64,000 nt of DNA, taken from Lampris incognitus. Taxonomy: Eukaryota > Chordata > Actinopteri > Lampriformes > Lampridae. Of the stretch, positions 52,805-62,718 are shown piece after piece. Position 1 is the first letter of the stretch; every line of letters begins with the position of its first letter. The stretch is taken from the NCBI RefSeq assembly GCF_029633865.1, contig NC_079212.1, positions 87,532,986-87,596,985 of the forward strand. The letters are read 5' to 3'. The notes under the pieces are model-generated. The model was given only the letters and a program-made list of their open reading frames with translations. It was not told where the DNA came from and ran no database searches. The position numbers and the translations under genes are program-made.

Positions 52805-54625
52805 ATGGCTGATATCTCCCTCCCACCACCTGCCCCCTTCCTGGCATTACCTGGCGAGCCTCCGGTACCATGGACTCGCTGGCTACATAGTTTTGAAAAT
52901 TACATCATCGCCTCAGGGCTCGACGACGTGAGCCAGGCTAGGAAGATGGCTCTGTTGCTACACTGCTTGGGAGCAGAGGGTCATCGTGTGCTCGGGTCTC
53001 TGGGGAACGTCACAAGCTTTGCCGAAGCTGTGGGACTTATGAGCACCCATTTCGCTGCTCCACAGAGTGCCCTCCTTCGGCGATTTATATTCCGTCAGCG
53101 ACACCAACTGCCTGGTGAGTCTGTGCGGCAGTACGTAGCTAATTTGCGAGGGCTAGCTAGCTCATGCAAGTTTGGCGCGCTTCAGGACGAGATGGTTCGT
53201 GACCAGCTAATCGAACACACCAACAACGCAAAGGTGCGTGAGACTCTCCTGCTGGAAAAAGACGATCTGCTGCTGTCCAGAGCAATTACCATCGCACTAC
53301 AGGTTGAGGGAGCAGCTGAGTATGCTGCTATGCTAAATACACAGCAAGTGGCCACCTCCAGTCAAGCTGCCAACGACTCCTCCCTCTACTCACGGCTGCC
53401 CCTCGGGACGCAACCCAACCAGAGCGAGGCGGGCGCCGACTCCACTGGGGACGTCTTGCAACTGCAACGACGGCGTTCTCGGCCCCGCCCTCAACAGTCC
53501 TGTGGTAACTGTGGGTCTCGGTCTCATGTTTCAAGGGCTCAGAACTGCCCTGCCCGTGGCCAGACATGCCGTAGCTGCGGTAAGCACAATCACTTTGCCA
53601 ACGTCTGTCGATCTTCCCCGGCTGGGTCAGAGGGCCACACCCCCCAGTCTTCAACCGCCGTCATTCACAAGGTGAGCTCTGGGCCAGTGTCATTCAAATC
53701 ATGCACAGTCAACATTAATGATGTGTGCATCCCCCTGCTGTTGGACACCGGTGCAAGTGTGTCTCTCCTGAATGTTGATACCTACAGTCAATTTTTCGGT
53801 TCACTGCCACTGTCCGCACCCTCAGCTGTCCTCTGTGGGTATGGTGACTCCAAAATCGATCTGGTTGGCTCTCTCCAAGTGACTGTCCGCTATGGAACCA
53901 AGCTGGTGCCCAATGCAGTTTTTCATGTGGCACGCCGTGGGGCCAACCTGATGGGCCTGGACCTGTTCTCCGCTCTGGGGTTCTCCCTCTTAGACACAAG
54001 GGGGGCAGCAATCCTGACTGTCGCCACACCTTGGCAGCAGAAGTGGCCATCGCTGTTTATGGGGCTGGGCTGCCTCTCCGCCTTCACCCATCAACCTCTC
54101 CTCAACCCTGCTGTGAAATCTGTCATCCAACCACTGCGCCGCATCCCGTTGGCTCTCCGTGATGGGGTCTCCGCCGAGCTGCAACAACTGCTGGAAGCTG
54201 ACATCATTGAACCGGTGGACGCGTCACCTTGGGTCTCAAACCTCGTGGTGGCTAAGAAGAAGTCGGGGGGCCTGCGTGTCTGCGTCGATCTACGTGCAGT
54301 AAATAAGGCAGTGGTCCCTGATAAGTATCCACTGCCCACCTCAGAGGAACTCACTGCTCAGTTCTATGGCTCTGAGGTGTTCTCCAAGCTCGACCTCAGA
54401 CAGGGGTACTTACAGGTGCCCCTCCACCCCAGCAGCCGAAACCTCACAGCCTTTGTGACACATGCAGGAGTGTTTCGCTACACCAGGATGCCTTTCGGTC
54501 TCAGCTCCACCCCTAGCTGCTTCCAGAAAATCATGGTCTCCGTGCTGGCTGGCATACTGGGCGTGGCCATTTATCTGGACGATATAGTGGTACACGGGCC
54601 CACCAGTGAAATCCATGCGCCTTAA
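52805..54625 (+). CDS. Gypsy gag-protease-RT (5' part of the broken polyprotein)
   Basis: Retrotransposon polyprotein. Start chosen at the ATG 52805 (MADISLPPPAPF), 13 bases after the LTR end. Gag fills residues 1-230; two zinc knuckles follow at about 233 (CGNCGSRSH...C, a CX2CX4HX6C variant) and 255 (CRSCGKHNHFANVC, standard CCHC). Protease active site DTGA at about 314. RT from about 440 (LEADIIEPV, VDLRAVNKAV, KLDLRQGYLQVPL), catalytic YLDD at about 590. The frame ends at a stop just after VVHGPTSEIHA, where the next frame takes over. Confidence 0.93.
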   Translation: MADISLPPPAPFLALPGEPPVPWTRWLHSFENYIIASGLDDVSQARKMALLLHCLGAEGHRVLGSLGNVTSFAEAVGLMSTHFAAPQSALLRRFIFRQRHQLPGESVRQYVANLRGLASSCKFGALQDEMVRDQLIEHTNNAKVRETLLLEKDDLLLSRAITIALQVEGAAEYAAMLNTQQVATSSQAANDSSLYSRLPLGTQPNQSEAGADSTGDVLQLQRRRSRPRPQQSCGNCGSRSHVSRAQNCPARGQTCRSCGKHNHFANVCRSSPAGSEGHTPQSSTAVIHKVSSGPVSFKSCTVNINDVCIPLLLDTGASVSLLNVDTYSQFFGSLPLSAPSAVLCGYGDSKIDLVGSLQVTVRYGTKLVPNAVFHVARRGANLMGLDLFSALGFSLLDTRGAAILTVATPWQQKWPSLFMGLGCLSAFTHQPLLNPAVKSVIQPLRRIPLALRDGVSAELQQLLEADIIEPVDASPWVSNLVVAKKKSGGLRVCVDLRAVNKAVVPDKYPLPTSEELTAQFYGSEVFSKLDLRQGYLQVPLHPSSRNLTAFVTHAGVFRYTRMPFGLSSTPSCFQKIMVSVLAGILGVAIYLDDIVVHGPTSEIHAP

Positions 54626-56837
54626 CATGGTCTTCGCAGCCCTGTCCAAGCACAAGCTAACTCTCAATGCTGAGAAATGTGTCCTCTCTGTGCCAGCCAT
54701 CGACTTCGTGGGGTTCCGGCTGTCAGCGAGCGGTGTAACTCCACTGCAATCCAACGTGGACGCCATTCAGGCCATCCCTGAGCCCAGCTCGGCCGCCCAG
54801 GTCGCCTCCTTCCTGGGTATGACAAGTTACTACCTGAGGTTTCTTCCCCAGTACTCTGCGACCACAGCCCCCCTGCGCCAGCTGCTGCGTAAGGACGAGC
54901 CATGGGTGTGGTCAAAGGCATGCAGTGACGCTGTGCGTGATCTCAAGACTCAACTGACTTCACCACCAGTGTTGGCTCACTTCAACATCTCCAGCTCCAC
55001 CTTTGTGACCTGTGACGCATCAGCCACAGCGATAGGGGCCGTGCTGTCTCAAACCCAGAACGGTGTGGAGAAGCCCATTGCCTTCGCCTCCCGTGCCCTC
55101 AACCTGACCGAGCAGCGGTACTCCGTGGGTGAGCGTGAGGCGTTAGCCTGTATCTGGACTTGTGAAAGGTGGCACCTCTACCTCTATGGCCGCTCCTTCA
55201 CCCTCAGGACAGATCACCAGGCCCTGACAGCGCTGCTGTCCACATCTGGGACAGGCCACAAACCCCTGAGGCTGCACCGCTGGTGTGACCGCCTCCGCCA
55301 GTACAACTTCAGCCTGCAGTTCACCCCAGGCAGAGACAATGTTGTCGCCGACCTGCTCTCTCGCTCTGTCTCCACCCCAGCTCCACAGACGGACACTGAC
55401 TGTGTGGAAAAGGACATTGTCCAAATGCTACACACACCCCTCCAGGCCACTGTCTCTCTGCAGGAGCTGAGGGCAGCCTCCGAACAGGACCCTGTCCTCT
55501 CCCAGCTCCGCACCTACATCCAGAACGGCTGGCCTCACAAGGTCCCAGAGGAGCTGGCTGCGTTCGCCCGAGTCAGACAGGAGCTCTCCTGCTGGAACGA
55601 CACCTGCGTGGCACGTGGGTTTTGCACAGTGGTCCCAGCTGCTCTCCGTGCACGTGTTTTGAATACGGCGCATGAAGGCCACCTGGGCATTGTGAAACTG
55701 AAACAGCGCTGCCGAGACCTGGTGTGGTGGCCGGGGATAGACAGAGATATTGAGGCTCTGGTGAAGGACTGTTCTGCCTGCCTTGTGAGTGGCAAGACTG
55801 GCCACCAGGCTCCCCCACCCCTGCAACCTCTCGCCTGGCCCTCTCAGCCCTGGGAACACCTGCAGTTGGACATTTGTGGTGAGATCCATGGAGTTCCCCA
55901 CCACCAACGCTTCATGGTGGTCGCCTACGATCTACACTCAAAATGGCCTGAACTCACCACTTCCGGCACTGTGACCTCACAGATCATCATCGACTTCCTG
56001 GACTCTCTTTTCTCTCGCTGGGGCCTCCCAAAGGCCATCACCACTGACAACGGCCCTCAGCTGGTCTCTGCTGAGTTCACTGCTTATCTCGAAAGCAAGG
56101 GCATCCGTCATATACGCACTGCGTACTACCACCCCCAGGCCAATGGCGGCGTTGAACGTTTTCACCAGTCACTGAAGAACGGCCTCAGAGCACACATGGC
56201 CCAAGGGTGCTCTTTCACGCAGGCCATCCGTCACACTCTGCTGCACTATCGGGCCACACAGCACTCGACCACAGGCGTCTCCCCAGCCTCTCTCATGCTA
56301 GGCCGGGAACTGTGCATGCCCCTTGACAGGCTCCGCCCCTCCACACCTCAGGCACCTCCCTCTGGGGTCAGAGCCTCAGTCACTCGTCAGCAGACGCGGA
56401 TGAAGCAACGGTTTGACCAGTCAAAACGAACCAGGGTGCCAGACATCAATGTGTCAGACTGGGTCAGGGTCCGCAGGCCCCACAGGGACAATAAAATGGC
56501 TTCATACCGGTCCTCTCCTCTCCAAGTCACCCGTCAGCTGGGCCCAGCCACTTACCTCCTCAGCGATGGCACTCGGTGGCACTCCAGTCGTCTACGGAAG
56601 GTGTCAGCTCCGCCACACACAGCTGGTGACACAACCATAGCCATTCCCTCAGCATGGCGAGACGCCCCGGGGCTTCATGCAGCTCCTACATGGGCCCCAG
56701 ACATTTCTGGGCCTCAGCTTCCCCTGCCATCTCCCTCCCCACCTCGGCCTGCTCAGCCTCAGGCCGCCCCGCGACCTGTTCGCACACGTTTACGCCCTGG
56801 CCACCTAGAGGACTTTGTGTCAACCTTTCATGTTTGA
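54606..56837 (+). CDS. Gypsy RT end, RNase H and integrase (3' part after a frameshift)
   Basis: Continues the pol polyprotein in another frame. RT thumb (VFAALSKHKLTLNAEKC), RNase H (TCDASATAIGAVLSQ, LRTDHQALTALL), HHCC zinc domain (HEGHLGIVKLKQRC ... CSACLVSGK), integrase core with the catalytic Asp in LQLDICGEIHG, the second in TDNGPQLVSAEF and the Glu in GVERFHQSLKN, then a C-terminal module (WVRVRRPHRDNKMASYRSSP). All expected residues are present, so the frameshift at about 54610-54625 is the only clear lesion. It is a fixed defect in this copy, since gypsy elements do not shift frame inside RT. Confidence 0.93.
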   Translation: MKSMRLNMVFAALSKHKLTLNAEKCVLSVPAIDFVGFRLSASGVTPLQSNVDAIQAIPEPSSAAQVASFLGMTSYYLRFLPQYSATTAPLRQLLRKDEPWVWSKACSDAVRDLKTQLTSPPVLAHFNISSSTFVTCDASATAIGAVLSQTQNGVEKPIAFASRALNLTEQRYSVGEREALACIWTCERWHLYLYGRSFTLRTDHQALTALLSTSGTGHKPLRLHRWCDRLRQYNFSLQFTPGRDNVVADLLSRSVSTPAPQTDTDCVEKDIVQMLHTPLQATVSLQELRAASEQDPVLSQLRTYIQNGWPHKVPEELAAFARVRQELSCWNDTCVARGFCTVVPAALRARVLNTAHEGHLGIVKLKQRCRDLVWWPGIDRDIEALVKDCSACLVSGKTGHQAPPPLQPLAWPSQPWEHLQLDICGEIHGVPHHQRFMVVAYDLHSKWPELTTSGTVTSQIIIDFLDSLFSRWGLPKAITTDNGPQLVSAEFTAYLESKGIRHIRTAYYHPQANGGVERFHQSLKNGLRAHMAQGCSFTQAIRHTLLHYRATQHSTTGVSPASLMLGRELCMPLDRLRPSTPQAPPSGVRASVTRQQTRMKQRFDQSKRTRVPDINVSDWVRVRRPHRDNKMASYRSSPLQVTRQLGPATYLLSDGTRWHSSRLRKVSAPPHTAGDTTIAIPSAWRDAPGLHAAPTWAPDISGPQLPLPSPSPPRPAQPQAAPRPVRTRLRPGHLEDFVSTFHV

Positions 56838-57060
56838 AATCCTGCCGGGGGGGGGGGAATGTTATGTATGCACACATCGACAGTGCTGCATTTGATTTGG
56901 TGCTGTTCTATTGTGCTGGGATCGATTGGTGATGCCTGCGGGCTCTGGGTTGTTTGATCGGGTCTGCCTTTGATGCTGTGTCAGTCTAAATAAAGAATGC
57001 CACGGAGAGGTTGTGTCGAGCGACAGCGCTGTGTCCTGACGTGATTTAAAAATACAATAC

Positions 57061-57150
57061 GGAGGTTGGATCCAGCAGGCTCCACGTAAACATAGTCCCC
57101 CACATGGTGCATACTGTCCTTGAAGCTGCAGTCTTGGCTATAGTATGTGT
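57061..57150 (-). pseudogene. Polybromo-1 (BAH domain)-like exon fragment
   Basis: The minus strand reads HTYYSQDCSFKDSMHHVGDY then VYVEPAGSNL, which I recognise as the start of the first BAH domain of PBRM1, a PBAF chromatin-remodeller subunit. It is cut at one side by the gypsy 3' LTR and at the other by a retroposon tail. No other PBRM1 exon is seen and no good acceptor precedes it. I take it as a captured fragment; a real exon at the edge of a gene is less likely. Confidence 0.55.
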
Positions 57151-57205
57151 GTGGCCTAGCCAAGGTGCTATACAAATAAAGTTTATTATTATTATTATTA
57201 CCAAA
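57151..57205 (+). repeat. Retroposon 3' tail GGTGCTATACAAATAAAG(TTA)n
   Basis: Standard fish SINE/LINE tail directly adjoining the antisense polybromo-like piece. Confidence 0.7.
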
Positions 57206-57869
57206 ACCAATAATCAGATATATTTCTGCACTTTGAATGGTGTCGGTTATCTATAGCCTGTGCCTCGTTGTTGGTTTCTTGGGAAGGAGGAGCTCAGGAT
57301 CAGTTTGGTGTCAGAAAAACCTGCTTGTCTTGAAACTCCGCGGTCAAAACGTGACAGTCAGTCGTCGCTTGTCTTTGCTTAACACCAGGCTTCTCTTCAG
57401 GCCTCAGCTCGCCGCACCGCTTCCCTCGGTGAAGAAAAGAAGCGGCTTTACAAAGCCTCAGTATATCTTGCCAAAAGATGCAGGAAAAGGTAACTGCTCA
57501 CTCTGGGATGTTTCCTGCTCATCTTGCCTTGTCCCAGGTCAGTGTAATGCAGAACTTTGAAGAATTATGAATAATAACGTTTATTCGGTTTGTTTTTATG
57601 TGTATTGCTTGGACGTCACTTTTACGTGTTTGTGAGAGCAGTGAAGGTTGCGGGTATTCACATACTCAGGTCGTTCCATCAGTTATATAAATGTTAACAC
57701 CCCTAGGTACCACGTCTCCTTCTGAGAAAGTAAACATCAAAAAGCAGTATACCTTTTTTCCAAGACGCAAGTCTGCCCGGCCATTTATGTGCCTTCGTTT
57801 GTATTTGGCTCCCCCTAGCGGCGATATTTCCATAGCAGCAGGTAATATGACCCTCCGCATATTTCATTT
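57206..57869. other. Non-coding stretch
   Basis: No gene recognised; open frames here match nothing I know. Confidence 0.35.
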
Positions 57870-57991
57870 GGCAAAGATTTTACGCCGGATGCCCTTCCTG
57901 ACGCAACCCTCCCCATTTGTCCGGGCTTGGGACCGGCACTAAGGATGCACTGGCTTGTGCATCCTCAGTGGCTCAGTGGCATGACCCTCCT
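57870..57991 (-). repeat. RTE 5' end fragment in inverse orientation
   Basis: Complement of the RTE 5' region also seen at 33541-33650 (GATGCACAAGCCAGT, GGACATC.GGCGTAAAA). It faces the plus-strand RTE copy that starts next to it. Confidence 0.65.
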
Positions 57992-59705
57992 TAGACACTA
58001 AGGAAGGAGAAAAGGACTTGTACCGATTGGCTAGACAGAGGGACCAAGCTGCAAAGGATGTGCAGCAAGTTAGGGCGATCAAGGATAGAGATGGAAATGT
58101 GCTGACAAGCGAGGAGAGTGTGCTAAGAAGGTGGAAGGAATACTTTGAGGGGCTGATGAATGAAGAAAATGAGAGAGAGAGAAGGTTGGATGATGTAGGG
58201 ATAGTGAATCAGGAAGTTCAGCGGATTAGCAAGGAGGAAGTGAGGGCAGCTATGAAGAGGATGAAGAATGGAAAGGCAGTTGGTCCTGATGACATACCTG
58301 TGGAGGCATGGAGATGTTTAGGAGAGATGGCAGTGGAGTTTCTAACTAGATTGTTTAACACAATCCTGGAAAGTGAGAGGATGCCTGAGGAGTGGAGAAG
58401 AAGCATACTGGTACCGATTTTCAAGAACAAGGGCGATGTGCAGAACTGTAACAACTACAGAGGTATAAAGTTGATCAGCCACAGCATGAAGATTTGGGAA
58501 AGAGTAATAGAAGCTAGGTTAAGAGGAGAGGTGACGATCAGCGAGCAGCAGTATGGTTTCATGCCACGAAAGAGCACCACAGATGCGATGTTTGCTTTGA
58601 GAATGTTGATTGAGAAGTATAGAGAAGGCCAGAAAGAGTTGCACTGTGTCTTTGTAGATTTAGAGAAAGCTTATGACAGAGTACCGAGAGAGGAGGTGTG
58701 GTATTGTATGAGGAAGTCAGCAGTTGCAGAGAAGTATGTAGGAGTGGTGCAGGATACGTATGAGGGAAGTGTGACAATGGTGAGGTGTGCGGTTGGAATG
58801 ACGGATGGGTTCAAGGTGGAGGTGGGATTACATCAAGGATCGGCTCTTAGCCCTTTCTTGTTTGCAATGGTGATGGACAGGTTGACGGACAAGATCAGGC
58901 AGGAGTCTCCATGGACGATGATGTTCGCGGATGACATTGTGATCTGTAGTGAGAGTAGGGTGCAGGTTGAGGAGAGCCTGGAGAGGTGGAGGTATGCACT
59001 GGAGAGAAGAGGAATGAAAGTCAGTAGGAGCAAGACGGAATACCTATGCGTGAATGAGAGAGAGGACAGTGGAATGGTCAGGATGCAAGGAGTGGAGGTG
59101 ACAAAGACATCTGAGTTTAAATACTTGGGGTCAACTGTCCAAAGTAACGGGGAGTGCAGTAGAGAGGTGAAAAAGAGAGTGCAGGCAGGTTGGAGTGGGT
59201 GGAGAAGAGTGTCAGGAGTGATTTGCGACAGAAGGGTACCAGCAAGAGTTAAAGGGAAAGTTTACAAGATGGTTGTGAGACCAGCTATGTTATATGGTTT
59301 GGAGACATTGGCACTGACGAAAAGACAGGAGGCGGAGCTGGAGGTGGCAGAGTTGAAGATGCTAAGATTTTCACTGGGAGTAACGAAGAAGGACAGGATT
59401 AGGAACGATTATATTAGAGGGACCGCTCAGGTTGGACGGTTTGGAGACAAAGCAAGAGAGGCAAGATTGAGATGGCTTGGACATGTGTGGAGGAGAGATG
59501 CTGAGTATATTGGGAGAAGGATGCTGAATATGGAGCTGCCAGGGAAGAGGAGAAGAGGAAGGCCAAAGAGGAGGTTTATGGATGTGGTGAGGGAAGACAT
59601 GCAGGTGGCTGGTGTGACAGAGGAAGACGCAGAAGACAGGAAGAAATGGAAACGGATGATCCGCTGTGGCGACCCCTAACGGGAGCAGCCGAAAGTAGTA
59701 GTAGG
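57992..59705 (+). mobile_element. RTE-type LINE with long open reverse transcriptase frame
   Basis: Open from DTKEGEKDLYRL to the stop at 59679 (about 560 aa). From the Tyr at 58021: PDDIPVEAWRCLGE (about 90), NYRGIKLISHSMKIWERV (146), QQYGFMPRKSTTDAMFALRM (178), VDLEKAYDRVPREEVW (213), GLHQGSALSPFLFAMVMDRL (270), catalytic FADD (303-306), C-terminal KRRRGRPKRRFMDVVREDM. The endonuclease domain is missing: 5'-truncated, no true start codon, so it cannot move by itself. The 3' end has GGCGACCCCTAACGGGAGCA and (GTA)n. Confidence 0.9.
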
Positions 59706-60329
59706 TAATATGACCCTCCCTTGAGCTGTGAAATAACGAAGCAAGTTCAGTGCTGACCACTTTTCTCCCGTGACAGACCTGTTCTTCTTTAACCTGCTGC
59801 CATCGTTTGTTTGGCTCATGTGAAAGCATCTTCTTTTCTCTCCTCATTCGTGACTGCACCCCGGCATCTTGTTAAAGCTGAAAACTAGACGAATCCTGAC
59901 TCTTCTGCATTTAATGGGTGGAGTTCGACCGGCTGGTAAAGTGGTGCTGGTGCACACAGTGAGAACAGTGCAGTGAAAAGACGACAAGTCCTACAAGCAA
60001 AAACACGTTTCATGGTGGGAGACTGCAAACGGATTCTGCGACACCATGTACCAAGACCATAAGCCAATTCCCCTGCAGAGGAAAGTAAGCCCAGTACCAC
60101 CGCGGAGGGAAACATGACCACGATAGACCAAGCATCAGTGTCAGGCTCAAGACATTCCGGTTCATCACGATCATCATCCTGGTCTGCATCGTCAGCCAGC
60201 ATAGCGGCAGCCACAGTATAGGCGACGTGCACGAGCGGAAGCTGCACGGGCGCGTGCATATAGCTTACAAAGAAAGCGAATGCAATTAAGTTAGACAAAA
60301 TCCGATTAGAGATGACCCTCCAGCTAGAC

Positions 60330-62718
60330 CAGGGGTCGGGAACCTTTTTGACTGGGAGGGCCATAAAAGCCAAATATTTCTAAATATATTTCATTGAGAG
60401 CCATATAGTATTTTTAACGTATAATAAATTAAATATGTCTTACTTTTAATGCGACTTCTGGTGCTGCATGGTTTTGCTGATGGCCTTGTAGTCTGGTTCA
60501 TACGTGGTGAGGTTGAGCTTCATGCAGGCGTTGAGGCTTCCATCAGTTAAACGTGAGCGTAGGTTGGTCTTAATGTTCCTCATATGCGAGAAAGACTGTT
60601 CACATGCATATGTAGAGCCAAACATGGTCAATACGGCAATACTCACACGCTGCATTGTGTGGTATGTCACAGGAAGCTCGTTCCAAGTTTTAAGAATCAG
60701 CTGGTCTTCAGGTTGAAGATTTTTAATTTCTGTCCACTTGTGTTCCCTCGCCAGCTCTGCTCGCTGTCGCGCAAGACTTTCCAACTCTCCATTAAGTGAC
60801 TTGAACTTACTCATCCACATGTCTGATGCCTTCAGGTCAGCAACTTCCAGCTCAAAGTCTCCGATAGAGACCCCGGGGATGCATGTCAGGTCGATTTTGT
60901 CCACTGCACACTCATGTGGATGAGTGATGAACTTGAAAAGACCAGTGCGCGCACGAAATTCTCCAAAACGTGCTTTGAATGACTGCAGGAGATTGAACGT
61001 AAAGCCAGCTAGCTGCTGGAGATCCAGATGTTGAGTGGAGTCACTTGCTAAGCATGCATCTCTAAATTGTTGCAGTCTTTCAAAGTGCAGAAGACGACCT
61101 GTTTCAATGTCCCTGAGAAAGACTTCCAGCTTGCTTTCAAATGCAAACACTGCTTGTTGAAGGGATGAGATTGTATTTCCAATACCTTGCATTTTCACAT
61201 TGAGCTGGTTCAGATGGCCAGTTATGTCCACGAGATAGTGAAACTGCAGGAGCCAGTCAGTGTTGTCTAGCTCAGGATGCTTGACGCCTTTCATTTCAAG
61301 AAAAGTCCGGATTTCACTCAGGCAAGCTGCAAAACGGCTGAGCACCTTCCCCCTTGACAACCAACGCACGTTGCTGTGTAAAAGCAGACCGGGATAATGA
61401 TTCCCAACTTCTTCTAACAGAGCTTTAAACTGGCGATCATTTAAAGCTCGGGCAACAATAAAGTTGACCACTCGAATGACCAGAGACATCACCTCGCCAA
61501 GCTCCTGGCCACACGTCTGAGCGCAAAGCGCCTCCTGGTGCAGGATGCAATGAAAACTTAGGATGGCTCTCTTTTCATGTTCACGGAGAAGCGCTACAAA
61601 TCCTTTGTTCTTCCCCAACATACAGGGTGCACCATCAGTACAGACAGAAATAAGTTTATCCATCGGTAGTTTTTTTTCTTTAGCAAACTCCATGAAAGAC
61701 ATGAATAAATCCTCTCCTCTTGTTGTCCCTTTCATTGGCAAAACAGCCAAGCTTTCCTCACGCAGTGTGTCACCTGCAGCATACCTGGCAATGATACTGC
61801 ACTGAGATAGATGGCTAACGTCTGTTGACTCATCTAACGCGAGAGAAAAGTATGTCCCGGCGTTTATGTCCTTAATTTGTGTTTCCTCGACTTGATTTGC
61901 CATCATGATGCTACGATCGTGCACAGTTCTTGCTGACAGGGGCATGTCTTTTATTCGTTTGATTATCTTGTCTTTATTTGGGAAGTCATCAAACAGTTCA
62001 TTGGCCACATCAAGCATGAATGTTTTGGCATACTCGCCATCTGTGAATGACTTTCCATTCCTTACTATTGCCAAAGCCCCCGCAAAGCTAGCGGAATTCC
62101 CGTCACCTTGCTTGGTCCACACACGTAGTTGCTGCTGACTCGTCTGCACTCTCCGCTGTAGCTCCTCGCATGCCCTTTTCCTGCTGTCCCCCGCTGGATA
62201 TTTCGATGCAAATGAAGCATGGTGCGTATCGAAGTGCCGCTTTATATTTGACCGTTTCATCGATGCAATTTTATCATTGCATATTAGACATACCGCAGAT
62301 CCTGCTCTCTCCACAAATGCAAATTCCTCTGTCCACGCAGCCTGGAATGCACGGTAATCATCGTCTTTTTGTCTTTTCGCCATCTTTTCCGTTACAAGGG
62401 TTGAAGCGGATAAACTAGTTGGCTATCTGATAAAATTGATTTCTTCACCTTTACAATGACCCGGACATGCTCGCGAGCCATTGGTTCCCGACCCGACCCA
62501 CGGGTGACCCGTGACCCGTGAAATTTATCTTCAAAACTAATTTCTGTTTACTTTAAAATGACACAGTATTATTAAGAAATATCACAAGTATTTTAAAATC
62601 AGTTCCAAACTGATTTTTTTGAAAAAAAATTAATTTTCAACTCAAAATTGTCTGGGAGCCATATGCCGTCACCGGAAGAGCCATATATGGCTCGCGAGCC
62701 ATAGGTTCCCGACCGCTG
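60330..62718 (-). mobile_element. Complete hAT DNA transposon, 2389 bp
   Basis: Ends CAGGGGTCGGGAACCT and AGGTTCCCGACCGCTG (imperfect 16-bp inverted repeats) with a perfect 8-bp duplication AGCTAGAC (60322-60329, 62719-62726). Subterminal GAGCCATA/GGCTCGCGAGCC words recur at both ends. Contains a single intact transposase gene on the minus strand. Everything an autonomous hAT needs is visible. Confidence 0.95.
60446..62383 (-). CDS. hAT transposase with BED zinc finger, intact (645 aa)
   Basis: Cut-and-paste transposase acting in the nucleus on its own element's ends. BED-type zinc finger at residues 32-55 (CLIC ... HFDTHH), then the RNase H-like core: first catalytic Asp in SLALDESTD (Asp184), second in CTDGAPCM (Asp250), conserved FHCILHQEALCAQ at 277-289, and the C-terminal hAT dimerisation region (ACEQSFSHMRNIKTNLRSRL, about 593-612). 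No stop or frameshift; length is normal for the family. It resembles the transposase that gave rise to domesticated vertebrate proteins such as EPM2AIP1 and the GTF2IRD2 C-terminus, but perfect element ends and target duplication say it is a mobile copy and not a host gene. Confidence 0.95.
   Translation of the reverse strand: MAKRQKDDDYRAFQAAWTEEFAFVERAGSAVCLICNDKIASMKRSNIKRHFDTHHASFASKYPAGDSRKRACEELQRRVQTSQQQLRVWTKQGDGNSASFAGALAIVRNGKSFTDGEYAKTFMLDVANELFDDFPNKDKIIKRIKDMPLSARTVHDRSIMMANQVEETQIKDINAGTYFSLALDESTDVSHLSQCSIIARYAAGDTLREESLAVLPMKGTTRGEDLFMSFMEFAKEKKLPMDKLISVCTDGAPCMLGKNKGFVALLREHEKRAILSFHCILHQEALCAQTCGQELGEVMSLVIRVVNFIVARALNDRQFKALLEEVGNHYPGLLLHSNVRWLSRGKVLSRFAACLSEIRTFLEMKGVKHPELDNTDWLLQFHYLVDITGHLNQLNVKMQGIGNTISSLQQAVFAFESKLEVFLRDIETGRLLHFERLQQFRDACLASDSTQHLDLQQLAGFTFNLLQSFKARFGEFRARTGLFKFITHPHECAVDKIDLTCIPGVSIGDFELEVADLKASDMWMSKFKSLNGELESLARQRAELAREHKWTEIKNLQPEDQLILKTWNELPVTYHTMQRVSIAVLTMFGSTYACEQSFSHMRNIKTNLRSRLTDGSLNACMKLNLTTYEPDYKAISKTMQHQKSH

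Larger units (their letters stand above)
52741..57059 (+). mobile_element. Ty3/gypsy LTR retrotransposon, nearly complete
   Basis: Order: partial 5' LTR (52741-52792), primer-site-like TGGCGACGAGG, gag-pol, G-rich polypurine tract (56847-56859), 3' LTR (56860-57059, 200 bp, TGTTATGTATG ... AAAATACAATA, AATAAA at about 56989). The two LTR regions share only the last 53 bp, which are identical; the U3 part is absent on the 5' side. One frame break in the RT region. Confidence 0.9.

Noticed and set aside
59885..60373. A 162-aa minus-strand frame with hydrophobic stretches
   Set aside because: It spans the hAT end and the opposite strand of the BEL-like gag remnant; a shadow frame.
60446..62383. 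A domesticated host gene (EPM2AIP1- or GTF2IRD2-like)
   Set aside because: Perfect target duplication and terminal repeats show a mobile copy.
60504..62418. Several plus-strand frames opposite the hAT transposase
   Set aside because: Shadows of the transposase gene.
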